The notes: generated by a model from the sequence alone, not told the origin. Positions 11,601-23,510 are shown, counted from the stretch's first letter. The stretch is DNA of 64,000 nt from Pocillopora verrucosa (GCF_036669915.1 NC_089322.1:17080219-17144218); one strand, 5' to 3'. Made by a program: numbers and translations.

Positions 11601-14600
11601 AACGGCGGCGAAGGAAACAACTTCGTTAGATTTTATTCGTTATCTGTAGAAAGGTTGGCCTGCTTTGCAATCGTTCTTTACGTTGTCACACAACACTCCC
11701 CCTGTCTCTGGGCAGAGCGTTACGTGACATTCGAAAGAATAGCTAGGAAGGAGACTATAAAAATCAAGGGTACGTGCCCCCCCTTCCCTCACCTGTTTGC
11801 ACCGTAGTTCTCTCCTCGTTTGGAGTCGAGTTTGTTATTGTTGATGTTGTTTGAGGCGTGGTACTGATATCCTTTGCTGTCGTTGTTATTTCCACAGTAG
11901 TGGTAGCCGAGGTCAAAGCTGATACCGTTGTATACCTTGTTGCGTTATGGACATATGCAGTTGTTGGTACTGTTGTAGGACTTGAGGGGCAGCATTTACA
12001 AACACAAGTTTTCCTACAGTTCTTTACAAGATCAGCAGCAATGGACGACGTCCAACAGTTCCCCACATTACTTTTACAGTACTGGTCATTGTAAATGTTG
12101 ACACACGCTAAGATGTGAAATCAATTCATAAAAAAGTCGTCGGCAACCCCTTTTTTGACATACATCTTTCGTCTCGAAATGAGCATTTTAGCCTAAAATC
12201 GCTCTTAAACCTAATGACGTTCTTTGCTGAAAATTCCTTCCCCCTCCCCCATCAAGTCACGTTGACGCTGCATTTTGTTCGAATATGTACCACCTTTTTT
12301 CATTTTCACGTCGAAATCATTTCGATAAAAATGCTTTGGGAATACTTTCTTAATATGATCCACCAGTCCACTCCTTGAAGGCGAGTACCTTGTGGGTGTA
12401 ATTTTCCTTTCTGACGTAAGCATCCATAAGGCCATCTACAACTATTATCATTACTATTTCTATTATCGTTATTCTTGCCATCTTTGTCATTATTACTGCC
12501 ATTACCATCATCATCATCGTTATTGTTATGGTTATTGTTATCATAACTTGTCACTTTTTTGAGGAGGTCACGTTTACCTTAGGGCCCTTAATTGCATTGT
12601 ACAAAACGGGTACTCATTTATTAGGCCATGGCAAACGCGTTACCACAACAACAACCTTTAGAAAGGCCTGACTCACCCGGTACTTCAGAACACACTTTGC
12701 AGCTCACCGGACAATTATCAAGCATCCACAGAGGATTTTTTGAACACTCCCCGATACCAGCCCAATCGGAACAAGAGTTATGGTTGTCTGTACAAGCACC
12801 TGAAACACCATAAATGTTATCAATTCAAATCGGCCAAAATATATAAGGCTCACTCCTCGATACAAAAACGAAGAAAGGTTTGTCCGATAGAGGGTCTTAC
12901 ATCAGTGCAATTTCTTACTTGCATTTGGGGGTGTGCGCTATTTCTTTTCTTTCTTTCTTTCTTTTTTTACCTGACAAGGTACGTCACGCAACGTTCTATG
13001 AGGAGAATTCGAGAAGAGGGCGTGTTGCGTGACTAGCCGAGTCCAAAGACGAGAGAGGGGCGGTGTCGTTCGTACGCCATTTCGTTCGTCTCCAGAGGAA
13101 AGCGTACTCCGACATCCGTCAGAAGGAAGTCATCTCGGGTAGATTTCCGATTACGAAATCCGAGCTCGCCCGATGTTGTCTTCCGTGATGAAGGCCCTAT
13201 TTACCATATTAGACCCGCAAAACAGAGTAGAAACGAAACACGTGCTTCGTTTTCGCCCATGACTTCGTATTAGCCCTAAGATATTTGCTTTTTTTTTTCG
13301 TTGTTAACCTTTATTACAGACTTCACAAAATTTCTGCGATGCCTCCTTTTCGCGGATGGCCGATTACAACTACAACATAGTAACACCTCCACGAAATCTG
13401 TCAAAACTGAAAAAAAACTGATCTCCGAACTTCCCGTTAATTGTTTATTAAGATAATCATCGAAGTGAAATATATCTATGTAGTAATTTTTATCTATGTA
13501 GAAGTAAGCTAAAAGAATTTTTAAAATGTATTCATGAGAAACTGTTTCTTGTAGATCTTTCCCTAAGTACGCTCTTGCGTTTAGAATTGAAAATCCTCAA
13601 ATAATATTGTAAAAAATATTATCGTAGAATATTTTCAATGATGATCATGGCACAACGCAGATAGAGAAAATGTAATAGGTGAGACAAGTCACGGATTATC
13701 CTTGTCGACAAAAGTAATATCGCCTGCTACATTATATTCAAACTTAATCTCCGTCCAATCGAGGTAATGTACAATTTTTTAATCAATTACCATGTTAGAA
13801 ATAACAATATATCGCTTAAACTCTGAACGTAACTGCGTTAAATTTATTTCATCTGAAATCCAGAAGATTTCCGGTGTTTTAAAATCCTCCTTTCGACAGA
13901 TTTCGTGATGATGTCATTACGTTGTAGTTGTGATCGGCCATCCGTGAAAAGGAGGCGTCAAATGTATTTTGTGGAATCTGTCATATAGAGTAGCAACGGA
14001 AAAAAATGCAAATATCTTAACGCTAATACAAAGTCCTTTCTACTCTATTTTGCGGCTCTTAAATGCGAAATAGGGCCTTCATGACAACATCAGGCGAGCT
14101 CGGATTTCGTAATCGGAAATCTACCCGAGATGACCTCCTTCTAACGGATGTCGAAGTACGCTTTCCGTCTCCAGAGGCTAAGAGCTTGTAACAGTCTACT
14201 GTGACGGAGTTTAAATGAGTGAATACGGAGTATAACAACAACTATACTGCAACGTATCTTTTCTAAACTATCTATCCTTTATAATAAAGTTCGGATATAA
14301 CGCGCGCTGTCATTGGTTGAAAGAGCGTGCTCTATGAGAGTATAGAGCATAGAACGGAGCTAAAGCTGTCACGCCATCTGCCAATCGTACTATGTTCGAC
14401 CTTTTCCGGGACTTCTTTTTAGCTTTTTCCCGATAATTGAAAGTGAAATTTCGGAACTGAAGCGAGCCGGCAAGTAGCAACAGAAGAATCAAACAAAGGT
14501 TTGTAAATATACCAGGCGCCGTAATTTACATTATTAAAATGTGAGCAGATACGAAAATCCTCAAAGAAAGTGGGAAGAAACACTCGACTACGTCTCGTGT

Positions 14601-14798
14601 TTCTCCCTACACTTCTTTCGTGCTCTAGCCACTTCCTGCGTGCTTTATAACAGAACAGAGCACAGTCAAGGCTTCTCTATTTGTTAAATAAAATTAATGA
14701 ATTCAGGTGTACATGCCCGGCTTACCTGATGCGAAAAGATGTGGTGGGCCTACAAAGACGAGAATAGTGAAAACTGATGCTACGTTGTACATGACCAT
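8678..14798 (-). CDS. R2: type I membrane receptor with two ShKT domains and Tyr-motif tail
   Basis: Seven exons on the minus strand: 14726-14798, 12677-12799, 11793-12107, 11290-11342, 11020-11144, 9988-10025, 8678-9228; all phases join (425 residues). Exon 1 is a pure signal peptide (MYNVASVFTILVFVG core; an ATG two codons further up is also possible). Exon 2 is a six-Cys ShKT domain (SDWAGIGEC, NPLWM, CPVSCKVC). Exon 3 starts with a second, more diverged ShKT-like unit (NCRKTCVC) and continues into a Thr-rich stalk with likely O-glycosylation. Exon 5 gives the membrane helix and an RRRRR stop-transfer. The last exon is a long tail with YHVL, YDEP, YETM, YCSI, NGYQPL and SFYQPL near the C-terminus, like the YxPL ends of R4 and R6. 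ShKT domains occur in potassium-channel toxins but also in many non-toxic animal proteins; here the membrane-anchored context argues for a receptor. Confidence 0.83.
10605..10855. mobile_element. TIR repeat family copy, shorter
   Basis: Same left and right blocks as 14270-14695 (CAGATATAACGCACGCTGTC; CAGTCAAGGCTTCTCCATT). R2 intron 5. Confidence 0.5.
13097..14165. mobile_element. Fold-back element with arms of about 300 bases
   Basis: The left arm (about 13097-13420) and the inverse of the right arm (about 13870-14165) align over most of their length, sharing GGTAGATTTCCGATTACGAA and CGGATGGCCGATCACAACTA-like blocks. The centre has no open frame of note. It fills most of R2 intron 1. Confidence 0.65.
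14270..14695. mobile_element. TIR repeat family copy
   Basis: Starts AAAGTTCGGATATAACGCGC, then GCTGTCATTGGTTGAAAG, and ends with CAGTCAAGGCTTCTCTATT TGTTAAATAAA; the same two ends occur at 10605-10855. R2 intron 1. Confidence 0.5.
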
Positions 14799-16271
14799 CC
14801 AGTTTCAAAAGAATTATCTGACTGCTTAACGATCGCCGGAAGCAAAAATGGCGTCGTTCACAAAATCCTAACGCTGCCTCGGTTATATGTAGCACGACAA
14901 CGAGGTAGAACGAACCGTTTCCTTTTGCTGCACGACATTGAGGGGGAACATGTTGGTGTCATGCAAATATACTTGTAAATTCTTGTACCTTGTCTGAATT
15001 TATCAGTTTTCATACCACCCTCAGAGAGTGTTGACAGGAATTTTAAACGTGAACATGAAAGCGATCTTCGCAGTAATGAAGATATTCACGTCTTTATCCG
15101 CAGTTCACATATATGATTTTCATATATTCACAGTCAGGAACATTATAGGAAGGTTCTCCTCGCTTAGGAAATTTGGGTTTTATGTAAATCTCTGTTAATG
15201 GGTAAATAATACTGATACAAATAGCTGCGTGTTGAGTCAACCGTGCAGTTAATGCAAAAGAAATGTTAATGATTTTAGCAGACGCGGACCAGGACAAAAA
15301 TTATTCCCACGCCACTACAAAGCAGAAAGTAAGAAATTTGTTCATCTTACCCCGTCCTTCAATCCCTGAATTTTTTCTAACCGGAAATTGTGTACCGTCA
15401 TTCTACTTTCATTAAGAGAAAACCGTTAACGAATTTAAATGGAGTGGACTCATAATACTTGTTAAACCCAGGACAGAAACATTCAAATTTCTGCTAGGCA
15501 CAGCTAAGCCCTCTACCACCCCTCCCATAAGATATTTCTGCGTTACGTTAACGTGATGTTCTTTTGAAATGTCCATTTCCAAAAATGGCGGACGAAGAAC
15601 TTCAGTTAGCTTCCGTTTGTTGAATCTTTCTTATGGTTTGGCGTCGTAAAGACGACAAACAATCCATATTGAACGCGCTCTTGGCTATGCATTATAGTTA
15701 AATTGAAACCAAGGAGACAATCTGCCCCAAGCTTTGTGACGAAAATAGCAAATGACTCAATATTTACAGAGTGGATCAACTAGCAAATGAGCTTCAAGAG
15801 AACTTATCAACAAGACATGATTACAAAGATATATCAACAGATATAGAAATATCTTCATGCTAGACACGGATAGTCCTTCTTTCGCTTTTATGGTGTTTTC
15901 AAGAACATCAAACTTACGGAATCAGGAAAGTTATTGACGAAACCACCAGAAGTGGTCAGAATCACACGCGCGCGAAAATTGGGCGAGGGTCTGCAGACGA
16001 CATTCGTACCATACTGGCTTCCGGTCGGAATAAAACATTCTTGCAAGGCTTAAGTTCCTGAACGATTGACAATTGCGGGAAGGGCGTTTTCGAATCTTTA
16101 CAGCAGTTACTGACGCGGATGTTAGGGATCACGGAATTTCTAATAACTCAATGTGCTTCTTCAACTCAACTCAAAGAGAACGCCGAGACAAAGACTAAAG
16201 ATTTTGGGAAATACATATTTTCCTGTTTAATAATAGTTGATCCGAAACATATTGGAATATTGCTTTAATAT
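14799..16271. promoter_or_regulatory. Head-to-head intergenic region between R2 and R3
   Basis: R2 (minus) and R3 (plus) start codons face away from each other across about 1.47 kb. The 5' UTRs and promoters of both must lie here or in undetected upstream exons, so shared or bidirectional control is possible. Apart from a dispersed repeat near 15047-15137 and a GC-richer patch around 15965-16030 containing CACGCGCGCG, I see no coding sequence and no clear TATA element. Confidence 0.4.
15047..15137. repeat. Dispersed repeat related to the 5.1-kb hairpin
   Basis: Contains GAACATGAAAGCGATCTTCG and, inverted relative to 5060-5110, TTCACGTCTTTATCCGCAG and TGATTTTCATATATTCACAG. Confidence 0.5.
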
Positions 16272-19200
16272 ATGATGAAGGAACGAGCTGGACGGGAAAA
16301 CTTTTATTCAAAGGGAAAAATTTTTAATCAGTGCAGCACGACCTTTAAACGAATTTTGGTCCTCGTATGTTTGTTTATGTCAACATCTGCCCAGACACGC
16401 GAATGTTCAGTCTTTCGATTGAGCAACGGAGATAGAATAGAGTTCTACAATTACACAGGAACTTGTAATAACGAAGAAAATCCTTGCAAGCAAATGAACA
16501 GCAACTTAATTTCCACGTCGAATATTTGTATCTGCCAGTGCAAGAGATCTCACAGTACTTACAGGGAAGACTTACACACTTGTATAAGGAACCAAGAAAG
16601 TCGCAATGGTAGGTGCATTTATTAAAATTACTGTTCCGTGTTTCTGTCTTGTTTAAAAATTTAATTTAAGATTGAACCACGTCATATAATTTCTCTGACG
16701 GAAGTTTGTTTCCATTTTTGTCTAAAAATTTAATTTGGGGATTTGACTACATGAAATTTTATTTGGCTGGGTACGTTAAGCTGTAGGATGATCTTGTCAT
16801 GAATTGAATACCCCCATTTATAAATTTTAGCAAATAATCTTAAACAAACTCTTTAACTGCATAAAATAGTATTTTATTTTCTCAATATATTTGTAAGATT
16901 AAGAGACAATCTACAGGTATGAGCATCACTGGATACCATGTGAAACTAATCAGTAGAAATTCCCCAATTGTCATTACATTTTGTTCAGGTTGCCTGATGT
17001 TTTTTTTTTTCCCTCCTTAAGTTTTTAACACCCCACTGATTTTTAATTTCATGTCTTTTAACACTCGTGTATTTAAACTGTAATGAAAGAAATGCCATAA
17101 TGTAAGGTCAATCCTGTAGCGGGGAATTCTTAGATGAAGCTTGGTTTCCTCACCCGGTCTTTTCTTCAACTTTCAATTAAATTATCTATTTTAACCCTTC
17201 CACTCCAAAAAGTGACCAAAAAGGAATATCTATTCTGCTTACAAAAACAAAACATCCTCAGGCAAAATAGCGATGAGAAGAAAGATGGAATAACTAAAGA
17301 ATTCTGTCTGATTAACACCAAACTTTCGTAGCTAAGATCATGAGAAATGTATGACAGACAGTGAGGAGACCTGATATTTAGACTTTGGGAATGAAAAACG
17401 GAAGAACAGTTTGAAATTATGTCGTGCAAAACTGTGTGTGACTGGACGACCAACTTACTGTTTTACCAATATATTCATGAATGATCTTTTCATTACTGGA
17501 TCATTTCACAACAATATTGGTACATTTTTGATGAGAATGTAAAGAAGAAAGATATTTTTTAAATTAAAGTCTTTTGATAATTTGTGGTAATCGCTAGATG
17601 GTCTAGACGAAGTTGGTGCTGAATGCTTTATGAGAGGGGGGCGTTGGGGTCACAAAGAGGGGAACATGCTCTCATTTTACACACAAATTTGAAAAAATTC
17701 AAAGTTCTTTTAATCCTTTACACTCAAACATCAGTATGCATATTCTCCATACTGTTCTCTATACATTTTCTTAGGTGCTGAAAAGGAGAGTTTTCAATAG
17801 CTTCTTTTGTTGATGATCATTTCCTGTTAATTTTTCTTGTGACCTTAGTGTATAATTCAGGGGTGCTATTGTATGAAGAAATTAGAAGCCAGTCACTTGT
17901 AGGAGTTAACCCTTTAACTCCCAAGATCTCATTAGTAATTCTCCTTACTGTCTACCATACAATTCGTGTAATATTAGCATGGAGAATTTGGTATTGGAGC
18001 AACTTATAATCCCCTAATTTATATTTTTCTTTATTTGCATCACTTGTCTGCTTGATATTGTATTGGTATTGTAAGGAGAAATTCTGTCTTGGTCACTCTT
18101 GGGAGTTAAAGGGTTAAAGGTTAAAGGGTGAAATCCCATTCAAACATCATACCCTGTCAACAATTCATCCTTGTGGGTTATTACTATAAGCTAGGCTGTT
18201 GCTGTCTGGTTCAAACCATTCTTTGAGTCAAGTCTTTTGTTCCTTTTTCCAGAGTGTACGTTACATTTCAGTGGAGAAAGAGCTGATAATGCTCTAAGAA
18301 TATTCAATAGGTCAAGGTCTTTAAAATTGTATACTCTTCCAAGGGAGGACTGTGATATCAGAGGAACAAGTTATGTCACAGCAAATAGCTCTGCTGCATG
18401 GAAAATGTTCTCAGGAAAGCAGCCCGCTTTCAAAATTCACCATCGAGACCTAAAAAATAAACAACATGCTCACTTCCTTCAGGTATCCTTACATTTTTAA
18501 CGATTAAATAATTCTTAGGTTAAATTTTAATGCAGGACCCAGTGGCACAATGGGTAGTGCACCAGACTCCAGGTTGGGGGGTCTGTGTGTGAGATCTGGT
18601 GAGGTCAACTCCCATATCAAATTTGTAATTCTCCTTACTGTTAACAATACAAATCTTAAAATTTTAGTTCAGAGAATTTATTATTGAATCAACTTATTAT
18701 CCCCAAATTGATATTTTTCTTTATTCTCATCACTTATATGGTTGATATTATATTGATAATGTAAGGAGAAATTCTCCCTTGGTCACTCCTGGGAGTTAAA
18801 GGTTTTATTCACAGTGCCTCTCTTTAACCAGGAGTACAAATGGCTATCAGTAAAGCCAGGTCAAATGCTAGAGGGGAGGGGGGGTAACCTTGCAATGGGG
18901 TTGTGTCTCATCCAGGGGGGAGTCCTAGTTTCTTCATGCTTAGGAAACAGGGATGAGCTCTGGCTGGGTGGGCCACTCAGTTTAAGAACAGATTTCATCT
19001 TTAACTCAACTTTGAAATCATTCCTTGAAATAAAAAACTCTTGACTCTGACCCTTTAGCTTAAGCTTCCAAGATTTTAATGTGGATTCTCTGCACTGTTG
19101 GCATTGATACTTTACTTTAGAGATTTTTTTCTTGATATGGCACCAAACTTTCCACAGACACATTGGTTGACTCAATAAAATACATGCTAATTTAAAGCAA

Positions 19201-22200
19201 TTTGAAGAGAGAGCTTCCAGATAACTAATTTAACAAATTTATGGAATAAAACTGTATCAGGTGATTTAACAAGAGAGGATGGACGGACAAGTTGGTTAAA
19301 TTTATTTTATTTTTTCTTTTCACCATGTACAGTGGAATAGAAGACAGCCAGTGACTCAGCTGTATGGAAAGATTGTTAAAGTCATCCTACAATGTACCAC
19401 AGGACAAGACAGCAACCTTCCGAAAAATTTGTGCATTATGTTCAAATTCACGGGCAGTGTACCTTGTAAGTAGAACTGTTCTTTAAAATTGTTATCCTTG
19501 TGGTAGTGTACCATAACCTTTTACACATTGATAATGTCAGTATGCATATTCTCCACACTGTTCTCTATACATTTCCTGAGATGCTGACAAGGAGAATTTG
19601 TTGTATAATCAAGAGCTTCTTTATTTGGTGATAATTTCCTTTATTCTCTGAATTTGGGGGTGATATTGTGGGGAGAAATTGGATACAAGTCACTGTTAGG
19701 GGTCTAAGGGTGACACAGGCCAGTTTGATGGTACTCTTGGAACATTCTGGTTGGAGTTCAGCATGCTTGGGGGAAGCTGCCTCCTTTAGGTTCAGACCAG
19801 AGAAACATCCAAAATGGTTCTGTTCTATCCGTTTAAAAGCATAACCCAATACCAGATCTCAGTTTCAGTGAGTAGGCCCCACATGTACCTGCTTTCAGAC
19901 CTAAATGGTTCTTACACAGTTTCAAGGAAACTGAGAATAATTAGAAATATTTCAGGGAATGTTTTATTTTTTAGTGTATCATGACCATTTATCTTTGACT
20001 GGTCAGGAGATATGTACTTAGCAAACCAATAAAATAAGAAACATTTAAAATTTTCATTTACAAACTATTTTCTAGCTGCTCATTTATTTATTAATACTCA
20101 TAATAACTTTAAGGTACACTTTTATGATCACATTTATTTAATAGTAATTCTTAATAGTGACTCATTATATATTAAGTACTGGCATTAATTGTCTCTTAAA
20201 TTTGCCATTATCTTTTAAGAATTAAATATTTATTTTTGATATAATGATATTGTTGATTCGAAGGTCAAGAATCAAATCCACCATTACCAACATTGATGGT
20301 ATGTACAAGTTAATTATCAATTGAAAAAAATAAGAATTTTTAGGTAAAGTGGAACACTTTGAGTTTGCAATGCTTGATTTCTTTCCACTTCTTTGAAGTT
20401 AAAGTTTCCAATTGATGATGATAGGAAAACTCCAACAGCCAATTTTCATTCTATACCAAAGAGTTTGCTGTTAACACCCATGGAACAAAAGCTCTGATCA
20501 TGTCTGGCCTGCAGGCCAGGTCTTCATACCTTTTGAAAAACTGATACATTTGATTTTATGTAATTATACAGACAACACCTTCTAATACCAGCCTAACTGG
20601 GAATACTACAAAGAAACATGGAGGCATAACAGATCCTGTCACTACCCCAAACAAGGGCACTCCTTCCCCAACTACAGAGCAGTCAGTCTTTAATAAAGGT
20701 GACAAAGAATTCCATGATGGTGGCCATAGCGGCCTTCCTATTTGGCTCATTGCAGTTGTCGCAGGTGGTGCTGTTATTGCCACCCTGTCCATTACTGCAA
20801 CTTTATGGATTTGTTGGAAAATGAAGCGAAGGTGTGATTCCCCTTTTTTTTTTTTTAATTTTCATCATTGTAGCTAAAATGTTAGTTTTGTTAGTGTGAG
20901 AGGTGATTGCTTAATAAACCCTTCAACTCCCAAGATCTGATTGTTAATTCTCTCCTCTTGCTGTTACACAATTCCTTGTAAATCAGTTAGGAGAGTTTGG
21001 TGTGAGATTAAGAAAAAAACTTCTTCCTGATAAGTTTGAGTATTCTCATTAACCATTTGCTAGAAAATGTATGAATACTGTAGGGAGAGGTTACATGTCA
21101 GTCACCTGTGGGAGTTGAAGGGCTAACATTTGCAAATTGTCTGTTCAGAGATGCTGTAGGTTGGGTTATAATGATATGTTCTTGAGTATGACATCAAACT
21201 GAGGCACCAGGAAATTGTCAGTAAAGCCTGGTCTATGAAATGCCAAGGGGTAATCTTGTGATGGATAATAATATATGGATGGGATAAGCCCCAGTTGGGA
21301 GGGTGGCAATAGGCTCCACTACAGACTTTACCATTTCTTTACCTTGTGCATGACACTTTAGAGATGACCTCAAATTGTGGTGAGGACCAAAAAAATTTGG
21401 CTCACTGGTTCATATGCCAGTGTCCAAGTGAGGGGATTTTATTAACAAATTCATGTACCACAAGATACTTATAATTGTAGTTTAAACACCAAGGAGATAA
21501 ATGCCATAGATACTAACCATTATTTAATTGCCTCATTTAATAACAAATAACTGTTCATCTCATCAGGAGTCGAAGGAAACGAAAAAAGCGCACAGCGAGG
21601 CTTCATGTTGGTAAGAAATATTACTTTCTCTTGAATGTCTATTTTGTTCATCTCCTAGAAACATGCCTTATGTGATCTTTTCTAACTTATTTTTTTTATT
21701 GTATTAGGCAATGCTCTCTTTAAACAAGAGGCCGAGACAATAATTCCCTTTCCCCCATCTGACAGCAAACCAGCTGTTGATGAAGCAGGTTATGCAAAAG
21801 TAGGAAGTCCAATACGCAAGGGATACGCCTTCTTGAAACCTGCACCTGAGAGATATCGCTCAGAGTATCAAAAGCTGACTAAGCCTAATGAAGGTATGTT
21901 ATGTGTAGTACTCTCAACCCTCTGAAGAGATTAGCGCAACTCAATTAAGAGATATAATGAATAGGCCATTTTACAGTTGTGTACTTAATTGCCAAGCCTT
22001 TGACTTGGAATGAGGCTGAAGGTGACCTTGTTGTGATAGAGACCAGTGTCTAGTTAGCATGATAACAAAGTAATTTGCATTTGAAACACAGCAAGGTTTG
22101 TATCATAACAAGGTCACCCTTAGCCTCATTCCTGTTCAAAGGCTTGGTAACCAAGCATACAACTGTAAAATGGACTATTGTATTTATGCACCTTGGTTTT

Positions 22201-22776
22201 TCAGTCCATGATGTAGCTTCTTTTTCTGCTTTGTTCTTAAACTGCAAACCCAAGTGGAATATATTTGGTCTGTATCTTAAATTATGGACTGCAAGCTCAG
22301 TTAGAAAGAGGTATAACTTAAGTTTTATTCATTGTTGACTCTTTTCACCCATCTTCATTTCAGATCATTCTGGTTACTTACTTCCACTGGAAGAAACAGG
22401 ATCTGCAGACTGTCGATCAGATGGAGCTGTTTATAGTGAACCCCAAAGTGTAAAACCACCTCAGAATAAACCAAAAGATAAAACCTATGATTATGCTAAA
22501 CCAGAAGGAATCATTGTTTTAACAGCCAGTCGCACAAGTTTAGACAATCTTGACTCACTTAGACATGCTGGCTCTGAGCATGACGAAGCAGATTATGTGC
22601 AAACAAGAGAAGCCGATGGTCCTTCATCACCAATATATACAACCATCCAAGGACCTAATTCACCCAGATCACCAGGGGCCTCTTCAGAGGAGCCCTTGCA
22701 AGACAGTAAGGGTGATGATTCATTGCAAGAGAATGATTACATTGAAGTTCTCCCAGATTCAGTGATTGGAACATAA
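16272..22776 (+). CDS. R3: type I membrane receptor, CxC module, ITAM-like Tyr tail
   Basis: Eight exons on the plus strand: 16272-16608, 18253-18482, 19333-19465, 20264-20298, 20572-20831, 21567-21610, 21708-21893, 22364-22776; total 545 residues with every junction in frame. Exon 1 carries a signal sequence (hydrophobic ILVLVCLFMSTSA after a long n-region; the second Met at 16275 is equally possible) and a Cys-rich module with CICQC. Exons 2-3 encode the shared Cys domain (LYGKIVKVILQC, LCIMFKFTG). Exons 4-5 hold a short Thr/Pro stalk and the helix (LIAVVAGGAVIATLSITATL). The tail shows YAKV-x7-YAFL-x10-YQKL, then YLLP, YDYA, YTTI and YIEV. The first two motifs have ITAM-like spacing, with V in place of L/I in the first. 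It is the only plus-strand member and has no YNVL array. Role in recognition and phosphotyrosine signalling is inferred. Confidence 0.84.
17710..17909 (+). mobile_element. TTAA MITE, subtype C
   Basis: Same family as 912-1124. It abuts the next element so that both share the TTAA at 17906-17909. Confidence 0.65.
17906..18117 (+). mobile_element. TTAA MITE, subtype A
   Basis: A near-complete copy: starts TTAACCCTTTAACTCCCAAG, ends GGGAGTTAAAGGGTTAA, giving terminal inverted repeats of about 20 bases. Confidence 0.75.
18536..18607 (+). tRNA. tRNA-Trp(CCA)-like SINE head, degenerate
   Basis: A 72-base stretch folds like a tRNA: acceptor ends GACC/GGTC, D-arm with TGGCACAATGG (A box), anticodon stem CAGAC/GTCTG around CTCCAGG (anticodon CCA), and a decayed T-arm with no GTTCGA. 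The downstream SINE body shows it is a SINE head rather than a working tRNA gene. Confidence 0.55.
18606..18806 (+). mobile_element. TTAA MITE, subtype A, degenerate
   Basis: Diverged copy inserted between a SINE head and body; right end GGGAGTTAAAGG is still clear. Confidence 0.5.
18809..19005 (+). mobile_element. SINE body (tRNA-derived), separated from its head by a MITE
   Basis: Reads like the body of a widespread tRNA-derived SINE: CACAGTGCCTCTCT, GGAGTACAAATGG, GGGGTAACCTTGCAATGG, CATCCAGGGGGGAG, TTCATGCTTAGGAAAC, GGGCCACTCAG. A TTAA MITE (18606-18806) lies between this and the tRNA-like head. It sits in R3 intron 2 on the same strand as the gene. Confidence 0.6.
19514..19712 (+). mobile_element. 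TTAA MITE, subtype C
   Basis: Contains ATGCATATTCTCCACACTG and GATATTGTGGGGAGAAATTG, as in the copy at 912; ends are eroded. Lies in R3 intron 3. Confidence 0.55.
20915..21127 (+). mobile_element. TTAA MITE, subtype B
   Basis: Starts with CCCTTCAACTCCCAAGATC and ends GTGGGAGTTGAAGGGCTAA. Subtype B differs from A in the middle. R3 intron 5. Confidence 0.6.
21185..21355 (+). mobile_element. Degenerate SINE body in R3 intron 5
   Basis: Decayed resemblance to the SINE body at 18809: GTCAGTAAAGCC, GAAATGCCAAGGGGTAA, TGTGATGGAT, GATGGGATAAGCCCC and a final ACAGACTTTACC. Follows a TTAA MITE directly. Confidence 0.3.
21960..22179. mobile_element. Fold-back MITE with arms of about 85 bases
   Basis: AATAGGCCATTTTACAGTTG at the left is mirrored by the inverse of CAACTGTAAAATGGACTATT at the right; the arms continue through AAGCCTTTGA and GGTGACCTTGTT. 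R3 intron 7. Confidence 0.7.
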
Positions 22777-23012
22777 ATATAAACTTTTTTTTTTACATCT
22801 GCCAAATGAAAATTCTGTGGAGGCAAACTGACAGGAGGGTCTCCAAGAGAGAGTGCCTTCAAAGGAAACTAGGCTGCATCAGCCCCTTGCAAACCTAACT
22901 GTCCTCACAAATGATTACATTCTCATTTCTGACTATCAAGGACAGTCAAGCAGGTTGATCTTTTGTAAACTTACGACAAATTAACAGAGTGGGGTTAAGT
23001 CAGTCTTGGTGA

Positions 23013-23018
23013 AATAAA
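23013..23018 (+). terminator. Poly(A) signal AATAAA downstream of R3
   Basis: The hexamer lies about 240 bases after the R3 stop codon in otherwise non-coding DNA. A further AATAAA occurs near 23711, so an alternative longer 3' UTR is possible. Confidence 0.45.
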
Positions 23019-23142
23019 ATTTAGCACTTGTTTATCTAAGAGGGTAAGCCGGGAATATGCTTGGGTTGTGGGGAATTATAGACTCAACATTGATGATGCA
23101 GAATGGAAGAAGAGAAGCCAGGTCAACATTGGAAATGTATTA

Positions 23143-23355
23143 TTAACCTTTAAACTCACAAGATCTGATTGTCAATTCTCCTCTCTAGCTGCTACACATT
23201 TCGTTGTAACTTAGCAACATGAATTTGGTGTTGAATCAAGATGACAATTTTCACCTGATAAGTTTGAGTATTCTTATTACCAGTGTACTGGATTATGTAT
23301 GGATGTAATAGGGAGAAGTTACATGTTCATCACTTCTAGGAGTTAAAGGGGTTAA
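23143..23355 (+). mobile_element. TTAA MITE, subtype B
   Basis: 213 bases with TTAA at both ends. Its right end is also present at about 39420-39495 behind R5, showing it was there before the segmental duplication. Confidence 0.65.
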
Positions 23356-23423
23356 TTACAGCTTGGAGTTTCAATTGTGTCATCTTGGGGGTTTATCATA
23401 TGTGGAATACAAAAAGAGATGGC

Positions 23424-23510
23424 TATAATAAGAGATAATTATTTTAAATAATATTGTAAATTGTATAATAAGAGATAATTATTTTAAATAATATTGTAAA
23501 TTGTGTAATA
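23424..23510 (+). repeat. Tandem duplication of a 43-base AT-rich unit
   Basis: ATAATAAGAGATAATTATTT followed by TAAATAATATTGTAAATTGT occurs twice in a row. The matching place behind R5 has only a diverged single form. Confidence 0.8.

Noticed and set aside
12306..12554. Asn/Asp-rich minus frame
   Set aside because: AT-rich trinucleotide-like intron DNA of R2, no splice signals and no partner.
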